A stretch of 64,000 nucleotides of DNA from Pseudomonas sp. A34-9 (lineage in GTDB: Bacteria; Pseudomonadota; Gammaproteobacteria; Pseudomonadales; Pseudomonadaceae). This document shows positions 9,012 through 17,347 of this stretch, piece after piece. Position 1 is the first letter of the stretch, and the number at the start of each line of letters is the position of its first letter. The translations under genes were made by a program, and so were the position numbers. Location: assembly GCF_029543085.1 (NCBI RefSeq), contig NZ_CP119967.1, positions 5,495,001 to 5,559,000 of the forward strand, in the 5' to 3' direction. The notes under the pieces are model-generated. The model was not told the origin of the DNA, ran no database searches, and was given only the letters and a program-made list of their open reading frames with translations.

Positions 9012-10568
9012 GTGAGCCAGTCACTGATCGCTGCCCTGCAAAACCCGGCCCTCTACCCGCACCCTGTCGAAGGGTTTCAGGTCATCGAAACCCATATCTC
9101 GTGGGTGATCCTCACCGGTCCCTTCGCTTATAAAGTGAAGAAGCCAGTGAATTTCGGCTTTCTCGACTTCACCGGCCTCGAGTCGCGCGCACATTTCTGC
9201 GCTGAAGAGCTGCGTCTGAACCAGCGTCTGACTGATGATTTGTATCTCGAAGTGTTGCCGGTGACCGGCAGCGTCGAAGCACCGCAACTCGGCGGTGAAG
9301 GCCCGGCGATCGAATATCTGCTGAAAATGCGCCAGTTCCCACAGACCGGTCTGCTCAGCACTCTGCAAGCCAACGGCGAACTGACCACCCAGCACATCGA
9401 CGAGATGGCCGCGCAAATCGCCCGCTTCCACCTCACCGCGCCAAAAGTCCCGGCCGAACACGACGCCGGCACCCCGGACAGCGTGATGGCGCCGGTCTCG
9501 CAAAACTTCGAGCAAATCCTGCCGTTCCTCAGCGACAAAAACGATTTGCTGCAACTCGATGCACTGAAAGCCTGGGCCGAAAGCAGCTTCGAACGTCTCA
9601 AGCCATTGTTCGCCCAGCGCAAAACCGCAGGTTTTACCCGTGAATGCCACGGCGATATCCATCTGGGCAACGCCACCGTCATCGACGGTAAAGTGGTGAT
9701 CTTCGACTGCATCGAGTTCAACGAACCGTTCCGTTTCACTGACGTCTGGGCCGACACCGGTTTCCTGGCGATGGACCTGGAAGACCGTGGCCTGAAATCC
9801 CTGGCGCGCCGCTTCATCAGCCAATACCTGGAATTGACCGGCGACTACCAAGGCCTGGAAGTGCTGAACTTCTATAAAGCCTACCGTGCACTGGTTCGCG
9901 CCAAGGTTGCGCTGTTCAGCATGCCCGCGGACGCGACGCCGGTGCAGCGCGCCACCACCCTGCGCCAGTATCGCAACTACGCCAACCTGGCCGAAAGCTA
10001 CAGCACCATTCCTTCGCGCTTCATGGCCATCACCCACGGCGTTTCCGCTGTCGGCAAGAGCCACGTGGCCATGCGCCTGGTCGAAGCGCTGGGCGCGATC
10101 CGCCTGCGTTCCGATGTTGAACGCAAGCGCCTGTTCGGTGAGCAAACCGTCGCCAACGACGTACAGGCCGGCATCTATAGCGCCGACGCCAGCGCGGCGA
10201 CTTACGCACGCCTGCATGAGATTGCTGAAATCATCTTGCACGCCGGTTTCCCGGTGGTGATCGATGCCACTTACCTCAAACGCGAGCAACGCGAAAACGC
10301 GGCGAAAATTGCTGAAGCCACCGGCACGCCATTCCTGATCCTCGACTGCAACGCACCGCAAGCGGTGATCGAGAGCTGGCTGGCGATTCGTCAGGCGGAC
10401 AAACAGGATCCGTCCGACGCCACCCTGGCCGTGATCGAAGCGCAACAGGCCAACCGTGAACCGTTGACGCCGGAAGAAATCCTGCGCAGCAAACGCGTGC
10501 AGACCAATGAATCCGGCACGCTGGACACTGTGGTCGCGCAGATCCGTCAGCGCCTGCCAGGCCTGTAA
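9012..10568 (+). CDS. Fused aminoglycoside-phosphotransferase-like / P-loop kinase protein
   Basis: A 518-residue two-domain protein. The N-terminal 330 residues resemble the APH kinase fold: the Brenner-type catalytic segment ECHGDIHLGNATVIDG (about residue 215) and the following IFDCIEFNEPFRFTDVWAD are clear. The C-terminal 180 residues form a P-loop kinase with Walker A GVSAVGKS (about residue 342) and an internal VVIDATYLK strand. Such fusions are widespread in proteobacteria; their substrate is unknown. GTG start at 9012 is preceded by AAGGA 7 bases upstream, which excludes the longer frame reaching into the mrcB promoter region. It is unlikely to be an antibiotic-resistance enzyme given its core-genome setting. 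Confidence 0.88.
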   Translation: MSQSLIAALQNPALYPHPVEGFQVIETHISWVILTGPFAYKVKKPVNFGFLDFTGLESRAHFCAEELRLNQRLTDDLYLEVLPVTGSVEAPQLGGEGPAIEYLLKMRQFPQTGLLSTLQANGELTTQHIDEMAAQIARFHLTAPKVPAEHDAGTPDSVMAPVSQNFEQILPFLSDKNDLLQLDALKAWAESSFERLKPLFAQRKTAGFTRECHGDIHLGNATVIDGKVVIFDCIEFNEPFRFTDVWADTGFLAMDLEDRGLKSLARRFISQYLELTGDYQGLEVLNFYKAYRALVRAKVALFSMPADATPVQRATTLRQYRNYANLAESYSTIPSRFMAITHGVSAVGKSHVAMRLVEALGAIRLRSDVERKRLFGEQTVANDVQAGIYSADASAATYARLHEIAEIILHAGFPVVIDATYLKREQRENAAKIAEATGTPFLILDCNAPQAVIESWLAIRQADKQDPSDATLAVIEAQQANREPLTPEEILRSKRVQTNESGTLDTVVAQIRQRLPGL

Positions 10569-10571
10569 GAA

Positions 10572-10619
10572 ACTATTTCGGCCGTGAAGCCCTCGCTTGC
10601 TTCACGGCCGTCAAATAGT
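10572..10619. repeat. Strong inverted repeat after the fused kinase gene
   Basis: ACTATTT and GGCCGTGAAGC (from 10572) are mirrored by GCTTCACGGCC and AAATAGT (to 10619), giving a long interrupted stem of about 18 pairs around an 8-9-base loop. There is no typical T run, so it is either an imperfect terminator for the upstream gene or a mRNA-stabilising structure. Confidence 0.6.
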
Positions 10620-10658
10620 GGCACTATACTGGCGTCATAAAACCAACGGTGATATGAC

Positions 10659-11003
10659 ATGAGCCAGCCGAAACTTCTCGACACCCCGCTATATGCCTTG
10701 CTGCACAAAGACGACATCACAGGTTTCAACAAGGAGCGTCCGCAGGACGGCCCGATCGACATGGTCGGCGGCGATTTCCGTGGGCTCGATTTACGTGAAC
10801 TGAACGCCGATGGCGTGGATTTCCGGGACGCGTACTTCCGTTCCGCCGATCTGCGTGGCATCGATTTCCGCAATGCGTCGCTGGAGGGCGCGAGCCTGGC
10901 TCACGCGCAGATTTCCGGGGCGTACTTCCCGCCGGAGCTGAGTGCCGACGAGATTCTGATGTCGATGAATTTTGGTACGCGCTTGCGTTATCGCACGCGC
11001 TGA
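10659..11003 (+). CDS. Pentapeptide-repeat protein
   Basis: A 114-residue protein whose centre (about residues 38-90) consists of pentapeptide repeats of the A(D/N)LXX type: FRGLDLRELNADGVDFRDA and then SADLRGIDFRNASLEGASL. These fold into a right-handed quadrilateral beta helix. There is no signal peptide. With only about ten pentapeptides it is much shorter than gyrase-protecting proteins such as Qnr, so no resistance role should be assumed; function unknown. It stands alone between an inverted repeat and a REP pair. Confidence 0.85.
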   Translation: MSQPKLLDTPLYALLHKDDITGFNKERPQDGPIDMVGGDFRGLDLRELNADGVDFRDAYFRSADLRGIDFRNASLEGASLAHAQISGAYFPPELSADEILMSMNFGTRLRYRTR

Positions 11004-11037
11004 TCGCCTCATTATTCCCTGACACAACGCCGTCCCT

Positions 11038-11124
11038 GCAGGAGTGAGCCTGCTCGCGATAGCGGTTTAGAATTCAACACATGTGTGCCTGCAAGTCCGC
11101 TATCGCGAGCAGGCTCACTCCTAC
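11038..11124. repeat. REPIN-like REP pair, GAGTGAGCCTGCTCGCGATAGC type
   Basis: Two facing copies of (G)(T/C)AGGAGTGAGCCTGCTCGC, each internally palindromic (GAGC/GCTC), lie about 40 bases apart between the pentapeptide gene and the TfoX-like gene. The next 160 bases to the TfoX-like start hold no recognisable element. Confidence 0.88.
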
Positions 11125-11289
11125 ATTGATTTGTGTTCCCCCCTCCTCATCTGCGCTCGCAGCCCTTAAAAGCGCCCTTTCTTAGAAGCGTTTGCGTTGA
11201 ATCCGACCAAACAACCACGCTTTTCCTACTGATGGCTACACTCCTGAGAAGCTCGCCCACGCACCATTCGGCCGTCGCAAGGAGGCTTG

Positions 11290-11562
11290 ATGAATGATGA
11301 ACTGCAACACCTGAAGAATCTTGGCAAGACGTCGGCGCAATGGCTGCATGCCGTGGGCATCCACAGCGCCTCGGACTTGCGTCGCCTGGGCGCGGTGGAC
11401 GCCTACCGGGCCGTGCGTACCCGCGGGTTTCGCGCATCGAAGGTGTTGTTGTATGCGATTGAAGGCGCGCTGATGGATGTGCACTGGAACGACATCCCCG
11501 CCGAACGCAAGGACGCCCTGAACAAGCAGCTTGAAGCCATTTCCTCACGCCACAAGAACTGA
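11290..11562 (+). CDS. TfoX C-terminal domain protein
   Basis: A 90-residue protein made only of the TfoX/Sxy C-terminal domain (helix-hairpin-helix-like: LKNLGKTSAQWLHAVGIHSA, then LRRLGAVDAYRAVR). Full-length Sxy/TfoX activates competence genes with CRP; the stand-alone C-terminal domain is common in pseudomonads and its function is not known. The ATG at 11290 follows a perfect AAGGAGG; a TTG just before it is not needed. It is 16 bases upstream of the cAMP-binding protein gene, so they probably share a transcript, an interesting pairing given the Sxy-CRP link in other bacteria. Confidence 0.87.
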   Translation: MNDELQHLKNLGKTSAQWLHAVGIHSASDLRRLGAVDAYRAVRTRGFRASKVLLYAIEGALMDVHWNDIPAERKDALNKQLEAISSRHKN

Positions 11563-11578
11563 ACGGGCTTAGACCGTT

Positions 11579-12379
11579 ATGTATTTACTGGGGGAACAAT
11601 CGGCTTGGGCCGATGCCTTGATCAACCGTTTGCAGAGCTTGCCTGCACTGTGGTTACGCGACCTGACGCCTTGCGGGCCGCCTCTGGAGCTGGAAGCGTC
11701 GGATGATTTGCTCGCGCAGTTGCCCGCCGACCAGTTATTCCTGCTCAATGAGGGTGGGATCAGCGGCTGTATCGCCGCCCGCCCGCTGTTTTATTGGCAG
11801 GAAGGTGATTTGATCGGCCTTCAGCAAGGTGAGAACTGGGCTGATTGCCGTTTATGCAATGAAGGGGCATTGCGCTTGACGCCCTATCGGCGCAGTGAGG
11901 TTTTCCAGCATTTGTATGCCGATGCTCGTCGGGCAGACCAGTTTCTGGAGTATCTGCTGGGACAAATGGCAATCCTCGCCAATGCGGTCGCAGAACTGAA
12001 ACCGCGCGAATTTCGCAGCACCAATGGTTTCAAACGGGTTGAAGCAGGTGCAACACTGATCAACCAAGGTGACGCGGCAGACCATGTATTTGTGATCATC
12101 GACGGGCATGCCGAAGCGTTTGTCGACGGGCAGAAAGTCGGAGACGTGCCCAAGGACGAGATTTTCGGTGCCATGGCCGTGTTCACCGGCGAGCCACGCA
12201 GTGCCACGGTCATCACCCGAGAACCGAGCACCATCATGCTGATTCCCGGTGAACAATTCTTGAGCATGACCCGCACCAATCCGAAGATCGCCCACAGCTT
12301 GATCGAGAGCATGGCGCGGCGGATCGGCCAATTGAATCGGCAGATCACACAAATACCCCCACCTGAAGGCCAGCGTTGA
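11579..12379 (+). CDS. cbpA: Cyclic nucleotide-binding (cAMP-binding) protein, CbpA-like
   Basis: A 266-residue protein with an unassigned N-terminal half and a C-terminal cyclic nucleotide-binding domain (about residues 145-255): VEAGATLINQGDAADHVFVIIDG, GAMAVFTGEPRSATV with the phosphate-binding GE-x-RSA pattern. There is no helix-turn-helix after it, so it is not a transcription factor of the Crp type. Position, next to PrrF and the phu operon, matches the P. aeruginosa cAMP-binding protein CbpA (by recollection PA4704), whose expression depends on Vfr and cAMP. The gene name is given by synteny and domain content. Confidence 0.82.
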   Translation: MYLLGEQSAWADALINRLQSLPALWLRDLTPCGPPLELEASDDLLAQLPADQLFLLNEGGISGCIAARPLFYWQEGDLIGLQQGENWADCRLCNEGALRLTPYRRSEVFQHLYADARRADQFLEYLLGQMAILANAVAELKPREFRSTNGFKRVEAGATLINQGDAADHVFVIIDGHAEAFVDGQKVGDVPKDEIFGAMAVFTGEPRSATVITREPSTIMLIPGEQFLSMTRTNPKIAHSLIESMARRIGQLNRQITQIPPPEGQR

Positions 12380-12445
12380 AACCCCGTGTTTACCGGGTGT
12401 TCCGGCCATTTACCAGACGAATTCAAAGAAACGGAAAAACAGTTG

Positions 12446-12477
12446 TTGACTCGGTAATGAGAATCGCTATGATTATC
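12446..12477 (+). promoter_or_regulatory. prrF promoter with overlapping Fur box
   Basis: TTGACT at 12446-12451 and TATGAT at 12468-12473 are separated by 16 bases. A Fur-box-like sequence, AATGAGAATCGCTATGATTATC (two segments, 12456-12477), covers the -10 element, resembling the GATAATGATAATCATTATC consensus. Iron-loaded Fur would block polymerase, so prrF should be made only when iron is scarce. Confidence 0.85.
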
Positions 12478-12480
12478 ACA

Positions 12481-12593
12481 ACTGATCGCGAGATCAGTCG
12501 ATATTCTGAAAAGCCCTTGGTTCGGACTCTCAGATTATCTCCTCATCAGGCTAATCACGGTTATTTGACCCGGTTTTTACCGGGTCTTTTTTT
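12481..12593 (+). ncRNA. prrF: PrrF iron-responsive regulatory small RNA
   Basis: The segment from about 12481 to the T run at 12593 matches the PrrF family: a 5' hairpin (CTGATCGCGAGATCAG), the highly conserved unstructured core around CTCAGATTATCTCCTCATCA and GGCTAATCACGG at about 12530-12560 that pairs with target mRNAs, and a terminator hairpin GACCCGGT/ACCGGGTC (12567-12586) followed by seven T. PrrF represses non-essential iron-containing proteins such as SodB and TCA enzymes when iron is low, with Hfq. One copy is present here, whereas P. aeruginosa has two in tandem at the equivalent place. Confidence 0.95.
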
Positions 12594-12606
12594 GCCTGTG
12601 GAAACG

Positions 12607-13458
12607 TCATTTGCCGAACTGCTTGCGCATCTGTTCGCAGTAATCCTGCTTTGGGGTGGCGGGTGTGTACCAAACGTAATCGGCCATCCCGGCAGTCACC
12701 TCGCCGCCCTGCTCTGCCAGCATCAAAACCGTGGGCGCTTCAGTGGCGCCCAAATCCACAACATGTAACGGCACGCCAACGTCCTTGCGCGCATGCCACG
12801 CCCCGGCGAATAACACAGAAGGTTTCGCTGCAGCCAACAGGCGCTCGGCCATACGCCGATCACGTTGTTGCTGAACGGCGAGCATCGCCGGCATCTGTGA
12901 TTCGGGCAGCAAGCCACAGTGAGAATCACCGATCTGCTCCAGTAGCATTTGCTTCACCGACTCCGCGTTACTGCGCGCACCACCAAGAACAGGAGGATTG
13001 CGATAGAAGGCACGGATTTCGCTATTTTCAAGATTGGCCGCCAGCAACGGATAAGGCTGCGCGAGGGCGAAACGCACGATCGGCCCGTAGAGATTCCAGT
13101 CCCAGCCATCCTGCCAGGCCAGTGCAGCGGGAAGATCAGTGGGTGGCGAGGCAGACTGGCGAACGGCGTCGATTTTGGCTTGCTGATCCGGTGTGAGCAT
13201 TTCCAGCAACAGACTGCCTTGCGGTCTTTGCTCGCCGAGCGACTGCAAAATCCATAACTGCGCGGCGTGATGATCGGCGTTGTCATGCTGCTCGCCAATA
13301 ATCACCCGTTCAGCTACAGCAAGCCGGTTGACCAACTCTTGCGCCGTCAGCACCTCTGCGCTGCGCAGGTCGCGAATCTCGCCATTGATCGGCGGTGGCG
13401 CAACCCCATGCTGACACCCCGCAAGCCACAACACCGCCAAAAGCCACAAACCACGCAT
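12607..13458 (-). CDS. phuW: ChaN-type haem-binding lipoprotein, last gene of the phu operon (PhuW-like)
   Basis: A 283-residue lipoprotein: signal peptide ending in lipobox LWLAGC (Cys about residue 15), then the ChaN domain with VIIGEQHDNADHHAAQL (about residue 56), the conserved histidine/glutamate motif of this iron-regulated family whose Campylobacter member binds haem. The ATG at 13458 has GAGG 7 bases upstream, which rules out a longer TTG start. It lies 21 bases after phuV and ends just before prrF on the opposite strand, the same order as P. aeruginosa phuW next to prrF. Confidence 0.85.
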   Translation of the reverse strand: MRGLWLLAVLWLAGCQHGVAPPPINGEIRDLRSAEVLTAQELVNRLAVAERVIIGEQHDNADHHAAQLWILQSLGEQRPQGSLLLEMLTPDQQAKIDAVRQSASPPTDLPAALAWQDGWDWNLYGPIVRFALAQPYPLLAANLENSEIRAFYRNPPVLGGARSNAESVKQMLLEQIGDSHCGLLPESQMPAMLAVQQQRDRRMAERLLAAAKPSVLFAGAWHARKDVGVPLHVVDLGATEAPTVLMLAEQGGEVTAGMADYVWYTPATPKQDYCEQMRKQFGK

Positions 13459-13479
13459 GCCATCACCTCGATGATTCAA

Positions 13480-14247
13480 TCAGCGGGCGATGATCAGCGG
13501 ATGCCCGCGCTCCGGGTGCGGCTGCACCAACACTTCGAGACCGAATACGGCCTGGAGCGTGTCCGGTCGCAAAACCTGCTGCGGAGTATCCAGCGCCACC
13601 GGGCGCCCGCCTTCCAGCAGCAGAATGCGATCACAATAGCGCGCAGCCAGATTCAGATCATGCAGGATCACCAATACCGCGGCGCCACGATCGGCAAACT
13701 CGCGCACCGCCTGCAACGTGGTGTGCTGATGCAGCGGATCAAGCATTGACGTGGGTTCATCCAACAGTAACGTCTGCCCGGCCTGACCAGGCCAAAGCTG
13801 CGCCAGCACCCGCGCCAGATGCACGCGCTGACGCTCGCCACCGGACAGCGCCAGATAACTGCGGCCACTCAAGTGCCCGGCATCCGCCGCGGCCAAAGCG
13901 GCAGCGATGATTTCGTCATCACGCACCCGACCACTTTGCCAAGGCAAACGGCCCATGCCGACCACTTCTTCGACGCGAAAGGCAAAATCCAGCGTCGACA
14001 CCTGAGGCAACACTGCCAGTCGTTGCGCACGCTGCGGGCCAGTCCAGTGACTCAACGCCTGCCCGTCGAGCGAAACCCCGCCCGTGCTCGCCGCCAACTC
14101 ACCGCACAAGGCGCCCAGCAAGGTACTTTTGCCTGCACCGTTCGGCCCCAGCACACCGAGTACTTCACCCGGTTCAAGCTGCAGCGTGACATTGTTGAGC
14201 ACAGTCTTGCGACCACGCTGAATGTGCAGATCGTTTGCACGCAACAT
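13480..14247 (-). CDS. phuV: Haem ABC transporter ATP-binding protein
   Basis: A 255-residue ATPase that powers haem import across the inner membrane (HmuV/PhuV type). Motifs seen: Walker [10 protein letters not shown] (about residue 35-43), ABC signature LSGGERQRV, Walker [10 protein letters not shown], and the H-loop [14 protein letters not shown]. The start codon overlaps the stop of phuU by one base. Part of phuT-phuU-phuV-phuW. Confidence 0.94.
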   Translation of the reverse strand: MLRANDLHIQRGRKTVLNNVTLQLEPGEVLGVLGPNGAGKSTLLGALCGELAASTGGVSLDGQALSHWTGPQRAQRLAVLPQVSTLDFAFRVEEVVGMGRLPWQSGRVRDDEIIAAALAAADAGHLSGRSYLALSGGERQRVHLARVLAQLWPGQAGQTLLLDEPTSMLDPLHQHTTLQAVREFADRGAAVLVILHDLNLAARYCDRILLLEGGRPVALDTPQQVLRPDTLQAVFGLEVLVQPHPERGHPLIIAR

Positions 14248-15284
14248 CAGGCGCGCCCTCGTAACAACAGATAGAGGAAGAACGGCGCACCGATAAACGC
14301 GGTGACAATACCGATCGGCAATTCTGCCGGCGCCAGCGCCAAGCGCGCGACCAGATCAGCCAACAGCAGCAGGCTTGCCCCCGCCAATACCGATGCCGGC
14401 AGCAAGACTTTGTGGTCCGGCCCCGCCAGCAAGCGCACCAGATGCGGCACCACCAACCCGACAAAACCGATCATCCCGGCTGCTGCCACGGCCGCGCCAA
14501 CACCCAATGCTGTGCAAAACACCAATTCACGCTTGAGCCGCTCGACATCAATCCCCAGATGCCCGGCCTCGGATTCGCCAAGCAGCAAGGCATTCAACGC
14601 TTTAGCCCGACGCGGCAACCACAGCGCGACACCGGCGCTGATGATCAGCAATGGCCACAGCCGCGCATAACTGGCGCCATTGAGGCTGCCAAGGTTCCAG
14701 AACGTCAGCGTGCGCAATGTCGCGTCATCCGCCAGATAAGTGAACAGGCCGACGGCCGAACTGGCCAGCGCCGTCAGGGCAATCCCCGCGAGCAACATGG
14801 TCGCGACATTGGTTTGGCCGTTGCGGCGCCCCAGTCGATAGACCAGCGCCGTCACCCCTAACCCACCGAGAAACGCGCAGACCGACAACAGATACGGTCC
14901 AAACCATTCCGGCAGGCCGCCAAAAAACGAGCCGCCGACAATCGCGATCGCCGCGCCCAATGCCGCACCGCTGGAAACACCGACCAGCCCCGGATCCGCC
15001 AGCGGGTTACGAAACAAGCCCTGCATTGCCACACCGGACAACGCCAGCACGCCGCCGACCGCCAGCCCGAGCAAGGTACGCGGCAAACGAATCTGCCCCA
15101 GGATCAGCTCCGCCTGCTCCAGCCCGCCTGGCGCCAATGGCACGCCGAGCATGCGTAACGCCGCGCGTAATGTGTCGAACAGCGGCAGGCTGACCGGCCC
15201 GAGTGCCAGCGACAGCCAGATCGCCAGCAAACACAGGAGCGTCAGGCCAATGAACAAGGCACGGGGTTTTACCAGTGTGGTCAT
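14247..15284 (-). CDS. phuU: Haem ABC transporter permease
   Basis: A 345-residue FecCD-family inner-membrane permease with about ten hydrophobic segments and the typical [20 protein letters not shown] and [20 protein letters not shown] motifs (about residues 73-113). It forms the channel for haem (or another iron chelate) together with PhuV and the binding protein PhuT. Overlaps phuT by four bases (ATGA) and phuV by one, so the three are translationally coupled. Confidence 0.94.
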   Translation of the reverse strand: MTTLVKPRALFIGLTLLCLLAIWLSLALGPVSLPLFDTLRAALRMLGVPLAPGGLEQAELILGQIRLPRTLLGLAVGGVLALSGVAMQGLFRNPLADPGLVGVSSGAALGAAIAIVGGSFFGGLPEWFGPYLLSVCAFLGGLGVTALVYRLGRRNGQTNVATMLLAGIALTALASSAVGLFTYLADDATLRTLTFWNLGSLNGASYARLWPLLIISAGVALWLPRRAKALNALLLGESEAGHLGIDVERLKRELVFCTALGVGAAVAAAGMIGFVGLVVPHLVRLLAGPDHKVLLPASVLAGASLLLLADLVARLALAPAELPIGIVTAFIGAPFFLYLLLRGRA

Positions 15285-16153
15285 TGGCCGCTCTGGGCCG
15301 GGTAGAAACCGTCAGACAGGGTTTTCAAGGCTGCCGGCAGTCGGGGTCCGAGTCCGCCAACCAGCAAGGTCGGATCCAGTTCCAGCACGCGCCCGGCCTT
15401 GGCCGCGCGGCTTGAATTGAGAATCGGGTTTTCCTTGAACAGCGCCGCTTTCGCCGCCTCACCAGTCAGCGCACGATCGGCGAATACCAGCACTTCAGGA
15501 TCAAGGCTGGCGAGGGATTCCACGGAAAACGGCTTGTAACCCGTGTGAGTTGCCAGATTATGTCCGCCGGCCTGTTGCAGCAGCCAATCAGCGGCGGTGT
15601 CCTTGCCGGCGATCAACGGTTTGCCACCGGCATGCCCGAGCAACAGCAGCACACCCGGGGCTTTGTGTTTGGCCTGAGCTTCGGTAACCCGCGCCTTCTG
15701 TGCATCAAGCTGCTGTTGATAACGTTGCAGCAACTGCGCAGCCTGCGGCTCGGCGCTGAGCAACTGACCCAGGTGAGTCAGGTTTTTCTCCAGCGTCGGC
15801 AGATCCGGTTGCGCCGAGAACAGTTCAACCTGCACCTTGGCTGCCTTCACCTGCGCCAATACCGGCGGCGGCCCCATCTCTTCCGTGCCGATCAGAATGT
15901 CCGGACGCAGACTGAGAATGCCCTCAGCCGAAAGGCTGCGCTGATAACCAATGCTCGGCAGCGCTTTCAGCGACTCGGGATGCTGACTGGTGGTGTCGAC
16001 GCCGACCAGTTTCGACTCGCCGCCCAACGCACTGACCCACTCCGACAATGCGCCGCCGGCACTGACCCAGCGTTGCGGCAAATCAGCCGCTGCCGCCTGG
16101 TGACTGACCAGAAGTCCGACACACAGCACGGCAATGCGGGTACTCAGGCGCAT
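15281..16153 (-). CDS. phuT: Haem ABC transporter periplasmic substrate-binding protein
   Basis: A 290-residue periplasmic binding protein of the HmuT/PhuT class: signal peptide MRLSTRIAVLCVGLLVSHQA ending in AAA, then a class III binding fold. A conserved tyrosine in GYQRSLSAEGILSLRPD (about residue 71-87) is the haem-iron ligand position in this family. The start at 16153 gives a normal signal peptide; an upstream in-frame extension would not. First gene of the operon. No TonB-dependent haem receptor (PhuR/HasR) or cytoplasmic haem chaperone (PhuS) gene lies beside it. Confidence 0.92.
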   Translation of the reverse strand: MRLSTRIAVLCVGLLVSHQAAAADLPQRWVSAGGALSEWVSALGGESKLVGVDTTSQHPESLKALPSIGYQRSLSAEGILSLRPDILIGTEEMGPPPVLAQVKAAKVQVELFSAQPDLPTLEKNLTHLGQLLSAEPQAAQLLQRYQQQLDAQKARVTEAQAKHKAPGVLLLLGHAGGKPLIAGKDTAADWLLQQAGGHNLATHTGYKPFSVESLASLDPEVLVFADRALTGEAAKAALFKENPILNSSRAAKAGRVLELDPTLLVGGLGPRLPAALKTLSDGFYPAQSGQ

Positions 16154-16251
16154 ACACAGCTTCCTTGAATAAGGTTTTTCCCGGGCATCAGGATGGCAGG
16201 CCAAGTATCCTCGACATCTGCCAGCCGCCCTACGGACGAAGGCTGCCATTT

Positions 16252-16269
16252 GATAATTGTTTGCATTTA
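16252..16269 (-). promoter_or_regulatory. Possible Fur box upstream of phuT
   Basis: GATAATTGTTTGCATTTA at 16252-16269 matches about two thirds of the 19-base Fur consensus (GATAAT and CATT-like halves). It lies about 100 bases before phuT and about 50 before the divergent Rieske gene, so it could place either or both under iron control. Similarity only. Confidence 0.5.
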
Positions 16270-16319
16270 AACGTCAAGCTCGGACATATCCAGACACGAG
16301 CCGACACTAGAGGATAGTC

Positions 16320-16637
16320 ATGAAGTTTCTCTGCGCGGGCGCCGATCTGGCTGAAGCGAAAAGCCGTGGTTTTGAGATCGACGGGAACAAACTGTTCGCC
16401 GTGCGCCGCAGCGGCCAGGCGTATGTCTACCTCAATCGCTGCCCGCATCGCGGGGTCGGGCTGGAATGGCAGCCCGACCAGTTTCTCGACCCGAGCAACA
16501 GCCTGATCCAGTGCGCCACCCACGGCGCACTGTTTTTGATCGAAGACGGAGAATGCGTGGCCGGGCCTTGTGCCGGGCAATCACTCACCGCCATCAATTG
16601 CCGCGAAGACGCGCAGGGGTTGTGGATCGATGTTTAA
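16320..16637 (+). CDS. Small Rieske [2Fe-2S] protein
   Basis: A 105-residue single-domain Rieske ferredoxin. The cluster ligands are in [10 protein letters not shown] (Cys41, His43 region) and CATHGALF (about residues 64-71), giving the C-x-H ... C-x2-H pattern. There is no signal peptide or oxygenase partner next door, so the electron-transfer partner is unknown. It faces away from phuT across a short region with a possible Fur box and converges with sfsA, whose stop codon it overlaps by four bases. Confidence 0.9.
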   Translation: MKFLCAGADLAEAKSRGFEIDGNKLFAVRRSGQAYVYLNRCPHRGVGLEWQPDQFLDPSNSLIQCATHGALFLIEDGECVAGPCAGQSLTAINCREDAQGLWIDV

Positions 16638-17347
16638 CCGTTGAGCAGCACGTCGAGGCGTCGGTCGATGACCATTTCTTCATGGCTCAAACGCACACCG
16701 TACGCCAGCACCTCGACGCCACAAGCCACAGCTTCCCTCAATGCCTGGGCGTAGGCCGGATCGATTTCTTCGGCGGGTCGCACCGCGTCAATCTCGCTGA
16801 GATTGACGCAATACAACTGCACCGCCCGTATCCCGTCCCGCGCCAGATGCGCCAATTCCCGCAGATGCTTGGCGCCGCGCTGGGTCACGGCATCGGGAAA
16901 CGCCGCCACAGCTGTACCGTCGAAACCCAGGGTGACGCTTTTCACCTCTACATAGGCCGGGCCGCTGGGGTATTCGAGGCGGAAGTCGATACGGCTCTTT
17001 TCCTGCCCGTACGCGACTTCACGCTTCAATGCGGTAAAGCCGTTCAACTCGGTGATAACGCCCGCCTGCAGCGCCTCTTCAACCAGACCGTTGGCCCGTG
17101 CCGTATTCACACAAAACAAGCGGCCTTGCGGGGTTTCACCAACTTCCCACGTACCGGGCAATTTGCGTTTCGGATCGTTGGAGCGACTGAACCACACCTG
17201 CCCGCCCTCGACCTGACAATTGAGCATCGAGCCGGTGTTCGGGCAGTGAATGGTCAGCAACTCGCCGCTAACGGTTTCGATATCGGCGAGAAAACGCTTG
17301 TAACGACGAATCAGACGCGCTTCTTCAAGCGCTGGATAAAAGCGCAT
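16634..17347 (-). CDS. sfsA: SfsA family DNA/RNA nuclease-like protein (sugar fermentation stimulation protein homologue)
   Basis: A 237-residue SfsA protein. It has the N-terminal OB-like region with [13 protein letters not shown] and HCPNTGSM, and the C-terminal PD-(D/E)xK-like nuclease fold including [23 protein letters not shown]. coli SfsA binds DNA and affects maltose metabolism; its true activity is unsettled. Directly abuts the aminotransferase gene upstream (shared base at 17347), so the two are co-transcribed. Confidence 0.93.
   Translation of the reverse strand: MRFYPALEEARLIRRYKRFLADIETVSGELLTIHCPNTGSMLNCQVEGGQVWFSRSNDPKRKLPGTWEVGETPQGRLFCVNTARANGLVEEALQAGVITELNGFTALKREVAYGQEKSRIDFRLEYPSGPAYVEVKSVTLGFDGTAVAAFPDAVTQRGAKHLRELAHLARDGIRAVQLYCVNLSEIDAVRPAEEIDPAYAQALREAVACGVEVLAYGVRLSHEEMVIDRRLDVLLNG

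Noticed and set aside
9021..10445. A 474-codon open frame antisense to the fused kinase gene
   Set aside because: The sense gene has a strong ribosome site and two kinase domains; the antisense frame lacks both.
9012..10568. Aminoglycoside resistance gene
   Set aside because: Only the kinase fold resembles APH; the fused P-loop domain, core-genome setting and distant sequence do not suggest antibiotic modification.
10659..11003. Qnr-like quinolone-protection protein
   Set aside because: The pentapeptide region is far too short for the dimeric gyrase mimic and the protein is a chromosomal single gene.
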